NCBI GenBank assembly: GCA_016125225.1
Contig: WGME01000013.1
Coordinates: 124,001 to 188,000 of the forward strand
Direction: 5' to 3'
Length of the DNA stretch: 64,000 bases
Source: a bacterium
Lineage (GTDB): Bacteria; Planctomycetota; Planctomycetia; Planctomycetales; Planctomycetaceae
The notes below the pieces were generated by a model. The model was not told the DNA's origin. It saw only the letters and a program-made list of their open reading frames with translations, and did no database searches. This document shows, in pieces, positions 27,390 through 35,812 of this stretch; position 1 is the first letter of the stretch, and each line of letters opens with the position of its first letter. A program made the position numbers and the translations under genes.

Positions 27390-28220
27390 ATGACTTGGAC
27401 AACGCGTCATACAAGTCGACTATTAGCAAGCTGCATGATTTGTGCAGCCATTCCGGCTTGCCAGTCGCCCTATCAGCGCCAACTGGCCCACAGCCAGATG
27501 ATGTCGCGGCAAATGTACATGCAGAATCAGCAGTTGGCCGCTGAGCATAACGGCCTCAACGGTACATTAGGGACACTGGCTGCCGACAAGCAACGGTTGG
27601 AACAGGAAAACCAGTCGCTTAAAGCGAATCTCGATCTGGCCAACCAGCGGATTCAAAATATGTCCGCCGCCAATAATCAACTGGCGGACAAGTATCGCGA
27701 CTTCTTGACCAGCAGTACCAACACCAACCCGTTGAGCCAGGATCAGACCCGACGCCTGGAAGAATTGCGCCAGAAGTATCCTGAATTCGAGTTTGATCCG
27801 CAGACCGGCGTGAGCAAGTTCAGCACCGATTTGCTCTTCACATCAGGCAGCGATCAGATCACCCCACGGTCTCTGGAGATTCTGCGGGAATTCTCCAACA
27901 TCGTGAATCAACCCGATGCGGAAAGCCTGAAAGTGCTCGTCGTCGGCCATACCGATGACCAGCCGATTGCCAAGGCTCGAATGCGGCATGCCACGAACTG
28001 GCATCTTTCCACCAACCGGGCTTGTTCGGTGGTCACCGCATTGCGAAAGCATGGGATTGCCGAGGGACGGATGGAAGCTGCGGGGTATGGCGAAACACAG
28101 CCTCTCACGCCGAACACCAGCGATGCGGCCCGGGCGAAGAATCGCCGCGTGGAAATTTTCCTGCTGGCACCGGATATGAGCTTTACCGCTTGGGATGCCA
28201 GTGGTCCGCATCTGAAGTAG
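27390..28220 (+). CDS. OmpA/MotB-domain lipoprotein
   Basis: An outer-envelope protein of 276 residues that is expected to bind peptidoglycan. The ATG at 27390 has GGAG seven bases upstream and begins a lipoprotein-type signal (SRLLASCMICAAIPACQ; lipidated Cys most likely Cys24, Cys15 possible). A Gln/Asn-rich coiled-coil follows (LAADKQRLEQENQSLKANLD). The C-terminal OmpA domain runs from about residue 150 with LVVGHTDDQPIAKARMR, the MotB-like NWHLSTNRACSVVTALRKHG and AKNRRVEIFL. The YdcF gene follows directly. Spacer-tether between outer membrane and wall is the likely role. Confidence 0.88.
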   Translation: MTWTTRHTSRLLASCMICAAIPACQSPYQRQLAHSQMMSRQMYMQNQQLAAEHNGLNGTLGTLAADKQRLEQENQSLKANLDLANQRIQNMSAANNQLADKYRDFLTSSTNTNPLSQDQTRRLEELRQKYPEFEFDPQTGVSKFSTDLLFTSGSDQITPRSLEILREFSNIVNQPDAESLKVLVVGHTDDQPIAKARMRHATNWHLSTNRACSVVTALRKHGIAEGRMEAAGYGETQPLTPNTSDAARAKNRRVEIFLLAPDMSFTAWDASGPHLK

Positions 28221-28241
28221 TTGACCACGAAAGCCAACCGC

Positions 28242-29012
28242 ATGTACGGCGTGTTGCTCCATCTACTGCAGCCGTATGGCTTAGGTCTGTGGGGACTCAC
28301 CATCAGTTTGCTGTGGGTCTACTGGCGATACCGGGAATATCGCCGCTCATTACGTTGGCCGGTGATTTGTCTCGCCATCGTCTTGATCGACTCGCTACCG
28401 ATCAGCGTCTGGTGTACCAATACGATTCTTGAGCGGCAATTCCCACGTGTGACGGAGCGGCCGGCGGAATTGCGGGCGATTGTAGTGCTCGGGGGCGGTG
28501 CGATTCCCCCGCGATCCGAACAGGATGTCACCCGCCCCGGTCTCTCATCATTGCTTCGAGCCTTGCGTGCCGCGGAGCTCTATCATCAGGGACCACCCTG
28601 TCTGGTTGTCGTCTCCGGGGGCTGGCCCGATCCTGAAGGCGGCATGGCGAGTGCCGGTGCCACGATGGTCGATGTGCTAGTTCAGAATGGTGTGTCGGTT
28701 GCTGATATCGTGCTGGAAGAACGCTCGCGAAATACGTCACAGAATGCGGCCTTTTCCGCGGAGATTTTGCGGGAACGTGGCATCACCGACCATGTCGCCT
28801 TGGTCACTAGTGCGGCTCATCTGTGGCGATCCGAACGGCTATTTCGCCGGGAGAAGATCGCCGTGACTCCAGTCGGATGTGATTACCATACCGACAAGCT
28901 GGAGACCGGTGTGTGGCTGTTCTGGCCCGCAGGTGACGCGGTTTCCATGAATCAGGACGCGTTCCACGAGTACCTGGGCATGGTTGCCTACGCGTGCCTC
29001 GGTCGCTTCTGA
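28242..29012 (+). CDS. YdcF/DUF218 family (ElyC/SanA-like) membrane protein
   Basis: About 256 residues with two N-terminal hydrophobic helices (GLTISLLWVYWRY; RWPVICLAIVLIDSLPISVW) and a DUF218 domain: AIVVLGGGAIPP, CLVVVSGGWPDPEGG, VLEERSRNTSQNAAFSAEIL and ALVTSAAHLWRSERLFRREK. E. coli ElyC and SanA of this family influence envelope biogenesis, while the catalytic reaction is unsettled. A TTG at 28221, abutting the OmpA-like stop, is an alternative start in the same frame. Tight placement after the OmpA-like lipoprotein gene suggests a shared envelope function. Confidence 0.85.
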   Translation: MYGVLLHLLQPYGLGLWGLTISLLWVYWRYREYRRSLRWPVICLAIVLIDSLPISVWCTNTILERQFPRVTERPAELRAIVVLGGGAIPPRSEQDVTRPGLSSLLRALRAAELYHQGPPCLVVVSGGWPDPEGGMASAGATMVDVLVQNGVSVADIVLEERSRNTSQNAAFSAEILRERGITDHVALVTSAAHLWRSERLFRREKIAVTPVGCDYHTDKLETGVWLFWPAGDAVSMNQDAFHEYLGMVAYACLGRF

Positions 29013-29013
29013 A

Positions 29014-29577
29014 TTACTTGGAAAGTAGCGACTTTAAGGGCACGCTCCATCCCGGTAGCAGTGAGGCGAACTCCAACACGCTGTCGGCTGCAACCAGTTG
29101 CACGGGTTCATCACTGCGAAAAATCTGTGCGAGTTCGCGTTCCGGATCAATCACACAGACCGTGTTCACGCCCACGGTTAAAAGTTCAGAGACCTTCTTC
29201 AACAGATCGGTCCAGCGATCGGATGGCGATTTCACTTCGAAGACTAGGTCCGGTGGGACTTCGGGATAGCCTTCTGGCGATTGGTCTGTTGGCAACTTCG
29301 TAAAACTGTAGTAGGCGACATCGGGGCCGCGCACGGTATCCGGATTTCGTTCGGTGATAACACCCGAGTCGTTACTGATGACCCGACCAGACCTGTTCGT
29401 TCTGAGATAGAAACCCAATTCGATAATAATTTGCGCGCAAACTAAACCGTGCAAAAACCCTGGCGAAGGCATTTCGATCACCCTCCCGGCAATGAGTTCG
29501 GAATGGGGGTGAGCCGATTTCAGCGTGCGGAATTCTTCGGCGGAGATGAACCGCTGAGGAACGGTTGCCGTGGACAT
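29014..29577 (-). CDS. Uma2 family (DUF820) PD-(D/E)XK nuclease-fold protein
   Basis: 187 residues of a Uma2-type restriction-endonuclease fold: SAEEFRTLKSAHPHSELIAG, then the core GPDVAYYSFTKLP and PDLVFEVKSPSD (Asp, Glu and Lys of a PD-D/E-XK site) and VIDPERELAQIF near the end. The family is hugely expanded in cyanobacteria and planctomycetes, mostly of unknown biological role. It converges with the YdcF gene, the stops being one base apart. No toxin, transposase or methylase lies next to it. Confidence 0.88.
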   Translation of the reverse strand: MSTATVPQRFISAEEFRTLKSAHPHSELIAGRVIEMPSPGFLHGLVCAQIIIELGFYLRTNRSGRVISNDSGVITERNPDTVRGPDVAYYSFTKLPTDQSPEGYPEVPPDLVFEVKSPSDRWTDLLKKVSELLTVGVNTVCVIDPERELAQIFRSDEPVQLVAADSVLEFASLLPGWSVPLKSLLSK

Positions 29578-29620
29578 CGTTTGTTCCTCCCTCGCTGTTG
29601 CTTCAGCCTCGGTTGCGACG

Positions 29621-29650
29621 GAAGCCCCGAAGAATGATCTTCAGGGCTTC
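29621..29650 (-). terminator. hairpin downstream of acetolactate synthase gene
   Basis: Arms GAAGCCCCGAAGA (29621-29633) and TCTTCAGGGCTTC (29638-29650) pair with one C/A mismatch around an ATGA loop. It begins 33 bases after the ilvB stop in its direction of transcription. No T-run follows, so intrinsic termination is uncertain. Confidence 0.5.
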
Positions 29651-29683
29651 CCATCGGCATCCATTATTTGTTCAAAGTCGCTG

Positions 29684-31483
29684 TTATTCGACGATGATAT
29701 CTTTCACGGTGTGGCCGCTCGGGATCATCGGCAGCACGTGTTCCTGATACGGGCAGATCACGTCGAGCAGGTAAGGCTGATCGGAGTTCAACATTGCTTC
29801 CAGAGCTTTGGGGAACTCTTTCTTGCTGCGCACCTGCTGAGCTTCCATGCCGAAGCCCCGTGCGATCTGCACGAAGTTCGGATAGGTCTCTTCATAGTGA
29901 CCCCCCGCCCCCTGACCGACCGCTTCGGGATGATCCACCGGCCCGAGATACGTATGGGCACGGTTGCCATCGTGGAAGCGATCTTCCCACTGCATCACCA
30001 TGCCGAGGTGCTGGTTGTTGAGCAGCAGGATTTTCACGGGCAGGTTTTCACATTTCAGGGTCGCGAATTCCTGCACGTTCATCAGGATCGAACCGTCGCC
30101 GTCGATATCGACCACGAGGGAATTCGGATGTTGGGCCTGCACCCCCATAGCAGCGGGCAAACCAAAGCCCATTGTGCCCAGGCCAGAACTGCTGAGCCAG
30201 GTGCGTGGTTTGTTGAACTTGTAGAACTGGGCCGCAAACATCTGGTGCTGGCCGACCCCCACGGTGATGTAGGTGTCGCGTTCTTTTGTCATCTGCCAGA
30301 GTTGATCGATGGCATACTGCGGCAGGATGAAATCGCCAGCATCCTTGTACTTCAGCGGATACTTGTCACGCCATTCGTTGATCTGCTTCCACCACGCCGA
30401 GATTTCCGGCACGTCTTCATCGGCGACCAAAGCATTCAAGCCCTGCAGCACATCTTTGATGTTGGCCACCACGGGCAGGTGGGCCTTCTTGTTCTTGTTG
30501 ACTTCCGAGGGATCGATGTCGACATGCACGATCTTGCCATGCTTGGCAAATTCGGTCAGCTTACCAGTCACGCGGTCATCGAAACGCACACCGAAAGCCA
30601 ACAGCAGGTCGGCTTCATTGATTGCATAATTCGAGTAGACGGTGCCGTGCATGCCGAGCATGTGCAGCGATTGCGGATCGTCGCCGGGGAAGGCCCCCAG
30701 ACCCATCACGGTCATCGCGACGGGGATATTGGTCTTCTTGGCGAACTTGGTGAACTCTTCCGCGGCATCGGACTGAATGATGCCCCCGCCGATGTAAAAA
30801 ATCGGCTTCTTCGATTCCTTGATGGCAGCGAGAATCTGACGGATCTGGTTCGGATGCGGCTTCCGCACTTCCGGATGGTAACCGGGCAGGTTCATCGGCG
30901 GATCGAGGTCGGGCTCTTCCGCGAACTTGGTGAGCTGGACATTCTTCGGCACATCGATCAGCACCGGGCCCGGGCGACCTGTGTTCGCAATGTAGAACGC
31001 CTCTTTCACAATGCGTGGAATTTCTTTCGGGTCGGTCACCAGATAATGGTGCTTGGTGATCGCCCGACAGATTTCGATGATCGGCGTTTCCTGGAACGCG
31101 TCGGTGCCGATGACCGTGGTTGGCACTTGGCCGGTGATTGCGACCAGCGGGATGCTGTCCATCTTGGCATCGGCAATGGCGGTCACCAAATTGGTAGCAC
31201 CGGGACCGCTGGTACCCATGCAGACACCCACCTGGCCGGTGGTGCGGGCAATCCCTTGAGCAGCAAAGGCCCCGCCTTGTTCGTGCCGCGGCAGAATCGT
31301 GCGGATCTCATCCCGGTGATAGGTGAGGGCCTGATGCAGTGGCATGGTACAGCCACCGGGGTAGGCGAAAATCAGGTCGGTGCCCTGCCGAATCAGCGCC
31401 CGGACCAGTACCTCGGCCCCGTTCAACTCGGCAGGTTGAGTGGTTGGAGCGGTACACGGTTGGGGTTGCGTAGCGACAGACAC
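29684..31483 (-). CDS. ilvB: acetolactate synthase large subunit
   Basis: A thiamine-diphosphate enzyme that condenses two pyruvates (or pyruvate and 2-oxobutyrate) in branched-chain amino-acid synthesis. The 599-residue length is normal. Motifs: [13 protein letters not shown], catalytic Glu in [30 protein letters not shown], the FAD-region [13 protein letters not shown], and the ThDP-binding [15 protein letters not shown] ending [15 protein letters not shown], which marks the biosynthetic AHAS class rather than catabolic AlsS. The start is GTG at 31483 with AAGGA upstream. No ilvN regulatory-subunit gene adjoins, so it must be elsewhere. Confidence 0.95.
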   Translation of the reverse strand: MSVATQPQPCTAPTTQPAELNGAEVLVRALIRQGTDLIFAYPGGCTMPLHQALTYHRDEIRTILPRHEQGGAFAAQGIARTTGQVGVCMGTSGPGATNLVTAIADAKMDSIPLVAITGQVPTTVIGTDAFQETPIIEICRAITKHHYLVTDPKEIPRIVKEAFYIANTGRPGPVLIDVPKNVQLTKFAEEPDLDPPMNLPGYHPEVRKPHPNQIRQILAAIKESKKPIFYIGGGIIQSDAAEEFTKFAKKTNIPVAMTVMGLGAFPGDDPQSLHMLGMHGTVYSNYAINEADLLLAFGVRFDDRVTGKLTEFAKHGKIVHVDIDPSEVNKNKKAHLPVVANIKDVLQGLNALVADEDVPEISAWWKQINEWRDKYPLKYKDAGDFILPQYAIDQLWQMTKERDTYITVGVGQHQMFAAQFYKFNKPRTWLSSSGLGTMGFGLPAAMGVQAQHPNSLVVDIDGDGSILMNVQEFATLKCENLPVKILLLNNQHLGMVMQWEDRFHDGNRAHTYLGPVDHPEAVGQGAGGHYEETYPNFVQIARGFGMEAQQVRSKKEFPKALEAMLNSDQPYLLDVICPYQEHVLPMIPSGHTVKDIIVE

Positions 31484-31725
31484 GGGAGCTTTCCTTCTGA
31501 ACAGACACAGATTCAGGAACAGGGCAGGTCGACAGATTCGGCCTGCAAAAAATGTTTCGGCGCACAGTCGCGCCAGTCAACAGTTTAGACTTCCGACACG
31601 GCTGATTCGAGTCCGGTTCGTTCACTTCGTCTCGCAAATGCGGAAATCCCCGGTGAGACAACCGGATCGACTCAAAACGGCCGTCGATGCCGTAAACTAT
31701 TGTTGGGGAAATGGATACGCATCTG

Positions 31726-34095
31726 TCAGCCCGACAGTTGTAGCGGTTTTTCGGGCGGCCAAGCGGAATAAGCCGTCGCTGTTTTTGTGCCGCGTTGCCA
31801 GTTCTGAAAGAGAACTAGAATGAGGACCGCCGTGGCAAAGCAGAGCCCCAACAGGGCGGGCTGATACCGGAGGCCATCGCTGTCGACCAGAAAGAACCAG
31901 TCCCAGAGCCCCCCTTGCGGGACGTGCCCCCCGTACTTATTTCGGACCAGTTCCAGCCCGTTGTAAGCAAAATGGAAGGCGATGCCGGGGAACAGACTGC
32001 GGGTGCGGACGGCAACCAGCCCGAGCACCAAGCCCAGCAGCGAGGCATTCAGCACCTGCTGCGGAATCATGTGAATGATGCCGAACGTCAGGGCGGATAA
32101 GACGATCGCCAGCCCTTCGCGGCCACCCCGTTTGAAGCCGCTGAGCAGGAAACCCCGGAAAGCAATTTCTTCGCAGATGGCCGGTGCCACGGCGAAGGCC
32201 AGTAATGGCATCCACCAACTGAAGTCATCGCGGGCAATGGTTGACAGAACTTCCGTCACGCTTTCGGGCAAGGGGGGGAAGAACCAGCTCATGCGGGCTG
32301 CGAATTCGAGCGACAACGGATGCAGCACGACTGCCAGTACCATTGCCAGGGGAATCGCAAACAAGCCCGGCCATTTCAGGCGGAATGTTTCCCCGACGCT
32401 CGATGTCAGCATCACCCCCATGAACAACGGCGGCGTCGCCACGATGACGAGTTGTTGAATGATGAGCAGTTGCATCATCAACACGCCGCGCTGATCCGGC
32501 GTGGCTCGCTGCAACGGTGTTTGAAAGACTTTCATCGCTGCAAACTGCAGCAGCATGATCAGCACAAAGCAGAACATCGCTTCAGAGAACGACGGGGTCG
32601 CTTCTTTGTCTCGCAGCAGGTGCCGCAGCCACAACCGCACATCAAAGCGTTCGGCTTCTCGGAACAACACGTCTTCGCTGCCGAACTGATCGATGGCCCA
32701 CCATAACGCCAGAATGCTGTAACCGAACGAAGTACACAGCACTGGCAGAATGTAGACCGTCATGGATGACGCCGTTGGCGACAGCAGGCCTTTCAGCAGT
32801 AGCGCCGGTCCCATCACCGGCATCACGCTGTAAAACGGCTGCATTTCGACGGCAGGCGACAGACAGAAAACTGTGAGACCTAATGTCACCATCAGCAACG
32901 GCGTCAAATAATACTGGCCTTCTTTGCTGCTGCGGGCGAAGGTCGCAAAGGCGAGACACAATGCACTGAATAACGCCGACAACGGCACCAGCATCACCAC
33001 CACCCACATCAGCGCAGTGACTGGCGGCAATGCTAAATCGACCATCCGTGACATCGCCCCGGATTCGGCGAGCGAGACCATGTATTTGCCGGTGAAGCCC
33101 AGGCTCGACAGATTGAGAATGGCCGTTGCCGCGCTGAAGAGTTGCACGGTGAGGAACTTACCCAGGACGATCTCGGTCCGTGACGCCGGGCAGATGAGCA
33201 GCGTTTCCATCGTGCCGCGTTCTTTTTCCCCGGCTCCTAAATCGATTGCTGGGTAGAACGCACCCGTGAGCGACATGATCACCAGGAGCGCGGGAAAGAG
33301 TTTGCTCCAGACATTCGCGGCCAGTTCTTCCTGCCGTGCGAGATCAATGGCATCGGCATGGACCGGTTCCGGCAAACTGGCGGGGAGACCCACTTCTTCC
33401 AAGGTCTTCCGCAGAATGGCCCGTTCCCAGTTGTCGAGCACGTGCTGCACGCGGTTGGCCGCAATCAGCGACTTCTCGTCGGCACTGTTCTGCAGCAAAG
33501 CCGGGCGGGGATAGTCGAACGCGGCGGCTTGATCACCGCGCTGCAGAACTTCCGCTTTCATCCGTTCCAGGTTGTTCGCGAACCCTTCGGGGATCACGAT
33601 GAGCACCTGCATTTCGCCATCATTAAATCGTGTGCTCAAGTCGTCTGTGAGCTGTGTCGCCTGCTCTTTCAGACGGGCCAGCGAGGCCACATCGCCTGCC
33701 TGTTGAGCCGTGAATATCTGCGAGGTCAGTACTTCCCGTTGTGCCAGCAGCTCTTTCATGGGTGTCGCAACCGCGAGCAAGGCCTGCTGGCGGGGCGTGT
33801 CGGCATGGCTGTCGGTGATCACTTCCAGTTTGCTGGCATCGGCCGGATTGCGGAACCATTCTTCCGCAAAGTGATGATCGGCAAGTAACGGTGGATCGTC
33901 TGGGAGCGAAGCCGTGCCCAGCACCACCACGGTGCGTGGCTGTTCCGAGAACAGCACCGTCAGTTGCACCATGCCGATGCCCAGCGCGGGATACAGCAGA
34001 ATCGGCAACACGGCGATCATGAACAGCGTCCGGCGATCGCGGAGCTGATCGAGCACTTCCCGGCGGAATATCAGGCCAACGTTACGCCAACGCAT
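31726..34095 (-). CDS. ABC-2 type permease fused to CPBP intramembrane protease
   Basis: 789 residues. The N-terminal two thirds resemble NatB-type exporter permeases: GLIFRREVLDQLRDRRTLFM, a long extracytoplasmic loop, GAGEKERGTMETLLICPASR, and further membrane segments. The C-terminal third is a CPBP/Abi (type II CAAX prenyl endopeptidase-like) domain with EEIAFRGFLLSGF, the second motif FGIIHMIPQQV and the third HFAYNGLELV. Both catalytic glutamates and histidines of the CPBP motifs are present. Its partner ATPase is at 34953-35717. The two genes are separated by the chimeric lipoprotein gene, whose first codons duplicate this gene's 5' end. Substrate unknown; NatAB export Na+. Confidence 0.9.
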   Translation of the reverse strand: MRWRNVGLIFRREVLDQLRDRRTLFMIAVLPILLYPALGIGMVQLTVLFSEQPRTVVVLGTASLPDDPPLLADHHFAEEWFRNPADASKLEVITDSHADTPRQQALLAVATPMKELLAQREVLTSQIFTAQQAGDVASLARLKEQATQLTDDLSTRFNDGEMQVLIVIPEGFANNLERMKAEVLQRGDQAAAFDYPRPALLQNSADEKSLIAANRVQHVLDNWERAILRKTLEEVGLPASLPEPVHADAIDLARQEELAANVWSKLFPALLVIMSLTGAFYPAIDLGAGEKERGTMETLLICPASRTEIVLGKFLTVQLFSAATAILNLSSLGFTGKYMVSLAESGAMSRMVDLALPPVTALMWVVVMLVPLSALFSALCLAFATFARSSKEGQYYLTPLLMVTLGLTVFCLSPAVEMQPFYSVMPVMGPALLLKGLLSPTASSMTVYILPVLCTSFGYSILALWWAIDQFGSEDVLFREAERFDVRLWLRHLLRDKEATPSFSEAMFCFVLIMLLQFAAMKVFQTPLQRATPDQRGVLMMQLLIIQQLVIVATPPLFMGVMLTSSVGETFRLKWPGLFAIPLAMVLAVVLHPLSLEFAARMSWFFPPLPESVTEVLSTIARDDFSWWMPLLAFAVAPAICEEIAFRGFLLSGFKRGGREGLAIVLSALTFGIIHMIPQQVLNASLLGLVLGLVAVRTRSLFPGIAFHFAYNGLELVRNKYGGHVPQGGLWDWFFLVDSDGLRYQPALLGLCFATAVLILVLFQNWQRGTKTATAYSAWPPEKPLQLSG

Positions 34096-34097
34096 GG
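34012..34097. repeat. 86-base direct repeat, copy 1 (5' end of permease gene)
   Basis: This 86-base segment covers the first 28 codons of the permease gene plus a few bases upstream. It recurs in the same orientation at 34803-34888 with a single base difference (G at 34021, A at 34812). The two copies bracket about 705 bases containing the lipoprotein coding region. Confidence 0.95.
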
Positions 34098-34100
34098 AAT

Positions 34101-34892
34101 TTACCGATTGGATGAGTTGGAAACCGGATTAGCTTGATCATCCAATCCTTTGTCGTGTGATTCCCATTCCAGCCATGTCTTTACAGTCATTGCATCTATT
34201 GGTATCGCTTCAAGGAGTTCACTAATGCTAGTCGCACCGCGAACTTGGTCTGCTTGTGACTCGGTCAGAAGAGCATGAACTCCAATTAGATGTTTTCCCG
34301 GCTTCAATTTAGATTCCGAGATGCTACTTGTTCTTGCTAGGAGATCATGTGGTGCATTAACTGCTGCAAAGTACCTAGTGCCAACTTCGCCATCATGGAC
34401 CAAGTTGTCGCGCGAAATTTGCGCATTTACATAAGCAGTGAACTGGTCAGGGTGTGTAAATGCCTCGCCGAAGACCAAGTTCGATGTGAGTACCCCAGCA
34501 GCATTACTGTCCTCCGAAGACCAAAGGGCAATCTCGTCACATATTCCTAACTCTTGATGATCTTGCTCAACGACAGTGTATATTTTCAGTGATTTGATGT
34601 TGTCGGCGGAAAAAATCCATGCCCGTTCCCAGTGTTGCAGGGTTGTGTGCAAAGGTTTGATGTGCAGGTCACGTTGAGCGGCCTCTTGGACAGCAGCTTC
34701 GACTACTTGGCTCTGGACTGTTCTGTCTTCAGAGTTGATTCTTGGCTTTGCAGAGTCAACCACGGATGAATTTTCGTCAGCGCAACCAGACAGTATCAAC
34801 AAGGCGATCATAAACAGCGTCCGGCGATCGCGGAGCTGATCGAGCACTTCCCGGCGGAATATCAGGCCAACGTTACGCCAACGCATGGTCAT
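34101..34892 (-). CDS. chimeric lipoprotein carrying the permease N-terminus
   Basis: 263 residues. The start MTMRWRNVGL continues with the first 28 residues of the neighbouring permease, then changes at the end of the 86-base repeat to LLILSGCADENSS, a lipobox (Cys37), so residues 25-36 act as the hydrophobic stretch of a lipoprotein signal. The mature part is an unrecognised soluble domain (WERAWIFSADNIKSLKIYTV, FTAYVNAQISRDNLVHDGEV). An internal ATG at 34811 would give only nine residues before the lipid Cys. The body is visibly AT-richer than its neighbours. The stop TAA is five bases upstream of the permease ATG. It was probably inserted between natA and the permease gene. Confidence 0.75.
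   Translation of the reverse strand: MTMRWRNVGLIFRREVLDQLRDRRTLFMIALLILSGCADENSSVVDSAKPRINSEDRTVQSQVVEAAVQEAAQRDLHIKPLHTTLQHWERAWIFSADNIKSLKIYTVVEQDHQELGICDEIALWSSEDSNAAGVLTSNLVFGEAFTHPDQFTAYVNAQISRDNLVHDGEVGTRYFAAVNAPHDLLARTSSISESKLKPGKHLIGVHALLTESQADQVRGATSISELLEAIPIDAMTVKTWLEWESHDKGLDDQANPVSNSSNR
34803..34888. repeat. 86-base direct repeat, copy 2 (5' end of chimeric gene)
   Basis: Identical to 34012-34097 except for one base. This copy keeps the original upstream context next to natA, including ATGACCATG, so it is likely the ancestral site of the permease start. The downstream copy begins after the lipoprotein stop and has no obvious ribosome-binding site. Confidence 0.95.
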
Positions 34893-34934
34893 TCAGCGGA
34901 ATTCAGAAGGCGGAAAGCGGAGGGCCAGCCTCTG

Positions 34935-34969
34935 GCTTTCTGCTTTGAGCTTTCAGCTTTTCGCTCCCT
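34935..34969. repeat. imperfect heptad tandem repeat over the natA stop
   Basis: Five consecutive 7-base units on the plus strand (GCTTTCT, GCTTTGA, GCTTTCA, GCTTTTC, GCTCCCT) share GCT at the same phase. The natA stop codon (34953-34955) lies inside, so the repeat encodes the last residues QGAKS and runs into the spacer. It looks like a small slippage-prone tract. Confidence 0.6.
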
Positions 34970-35717
34970 GTAACAGCTCATCATGCCGGTCTATCAATTC
35001 AAAAAACAACGCTTCCATATCGGTCTTGGCGTACTGGTCCTGCAACTCGGCGAGCGACCCGATCGCCAGAATCTGACCCTTGTAGATGATACCGATCCGG
35101 TGGCACAACTTCTCGACTTCACGCATGATGTGGGTCGAATAAATGATACACTTGCCCTGATCGCGTAAGGCCCGGATCTCTTCAACAACGGTCCGGGCCA
35201 CCAGCACATCCAGGCCCGATGTCGGTTCATCGAAGATCAGCACCGGCGGATCGTGGACGATCGTTCGGGCAATCGACACTTTCTGCTTCATGCCGGTCGA
35301 CATCTTCGACCCGAGCACATCACGGATCTCCTGCATGTTCAGCCGATCGAACAGATGGTCGATCCGCGGCTGCAGGATGTTTTCTGGAATGCCGTATAAC
35401 CGACCGAAGTAGGCCACCATTTCATAAGCGGTCATGCGGTCGTAGATGCCAGTATTGTTCGACATGAAGCCGATACGAGACCGGACTTCTTCCGGATGCG
35501 TGGCGACATCGTAACCAGCGACCATCGCCGTGCCGCTGGTGGGGCGTAGCACTGTGGAAAGAATTCGCAGGCAGGTCGTTTTGCCCGCCCCGTTCGGTCC
35601 GAGTAATCCGAAAATTTCGCCCGGTTGAACATGAAAGCTGACGTGGTCGAGGGCCGTAAATCCCCCGTCAAGCCGCAAATCGGCAAACCGCTTCGTCAAC
35701 TGTTCAACATGAATCAT
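34953..35717 (-). CDS. natA: ABC exporter ATP-binding protein (NatA-like)
   Basis: A cytoplasmic ATPase of 254 residues. Walker A is [15 protein letters not shown], the ABC signature region [20 protein letters not shown] and Walker [13 protein letters not shown], followed by [14 protein letters not shown]-type switch ([18 protein letters not shown]). The pattern is typical of NatA, and the downstream ABC-2 permease supports pairing. ATG 35717 is the start because the domain begins [11 protein letters not shown]; a longer frame upstream runs through a TTAGCC repeat. The gene name is by family resemblance; the exported substrate is not shown by sequence. Confidence 0.9.
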   Translation of the reverse strand: MIHVEQLTKRFADLRLDGGFTALDHVSFHVQPGEIFGLLGPNGAGKTTCLRILSTVLRPTSGTAMVAGYDVATHPEEVRSRIGFMSNNTGIYDRMTAYEMVAYFGRLYGIPENILQPRIDHLFDRLNMQEIRDVLGSKMSTGMKQKVSIARTIVHDPPVLIFDEPTSGLDVLVARTVVEEIRALRDQGKCIIYSTHIMREVEKLCHRIGIIYKGQILAIGSLAELQDQYAKTDMEALFFELIDRHDELLQGAKS

Positions 35718-35722
35718 AAATA

Positions 35723-35768
35723 TTAGCCGCGAAGCGCAAGCCGAGCGCGAAGGTTCGCCTTCCTCGAT
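35723..35768. repeat. half copy of TTAGCC-type palindromic repeat
   Basis: TTAGCCGCGAAGCGCAAGCC followed by GAGCGC closely matches the left arm of the inverted repeat at 37938-38001. A short GAAGG-TTCG-CCTTC hairpin (35749-35762) follows, but the matching GGCTAA end is missing. It sits between the natA start and the mqnC stop. Confidence 0.6.
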
Positions 35769-35812
35769 CGACATCGGCACAACCACCGACGATCATCGCG
35801 GGAATCTCGGTG

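Noticed and set aside
29014-29577. Uma2 gene as a defence or restriction system
   Set aside because: No methyltransferase, specificity subunit or other defence gene is adjacent; Uma2 genes are common and mostly isolated.
29570-31588. Long plus-strand open frame of 672 codons
   Set aside because: It is antisense to acetolactate synthase and its peptide is His/Arg/Gln-rich with the look of reverse-complemented GC-rich coding sequence.
34101-34892. Chimeric lipoprotein region as a classical insertion sequence
   Set aside because: No transposase, terminal inverted repeats or short target duplication is visible; the bracketing repeat is 86 bases and lies in coding sequence.
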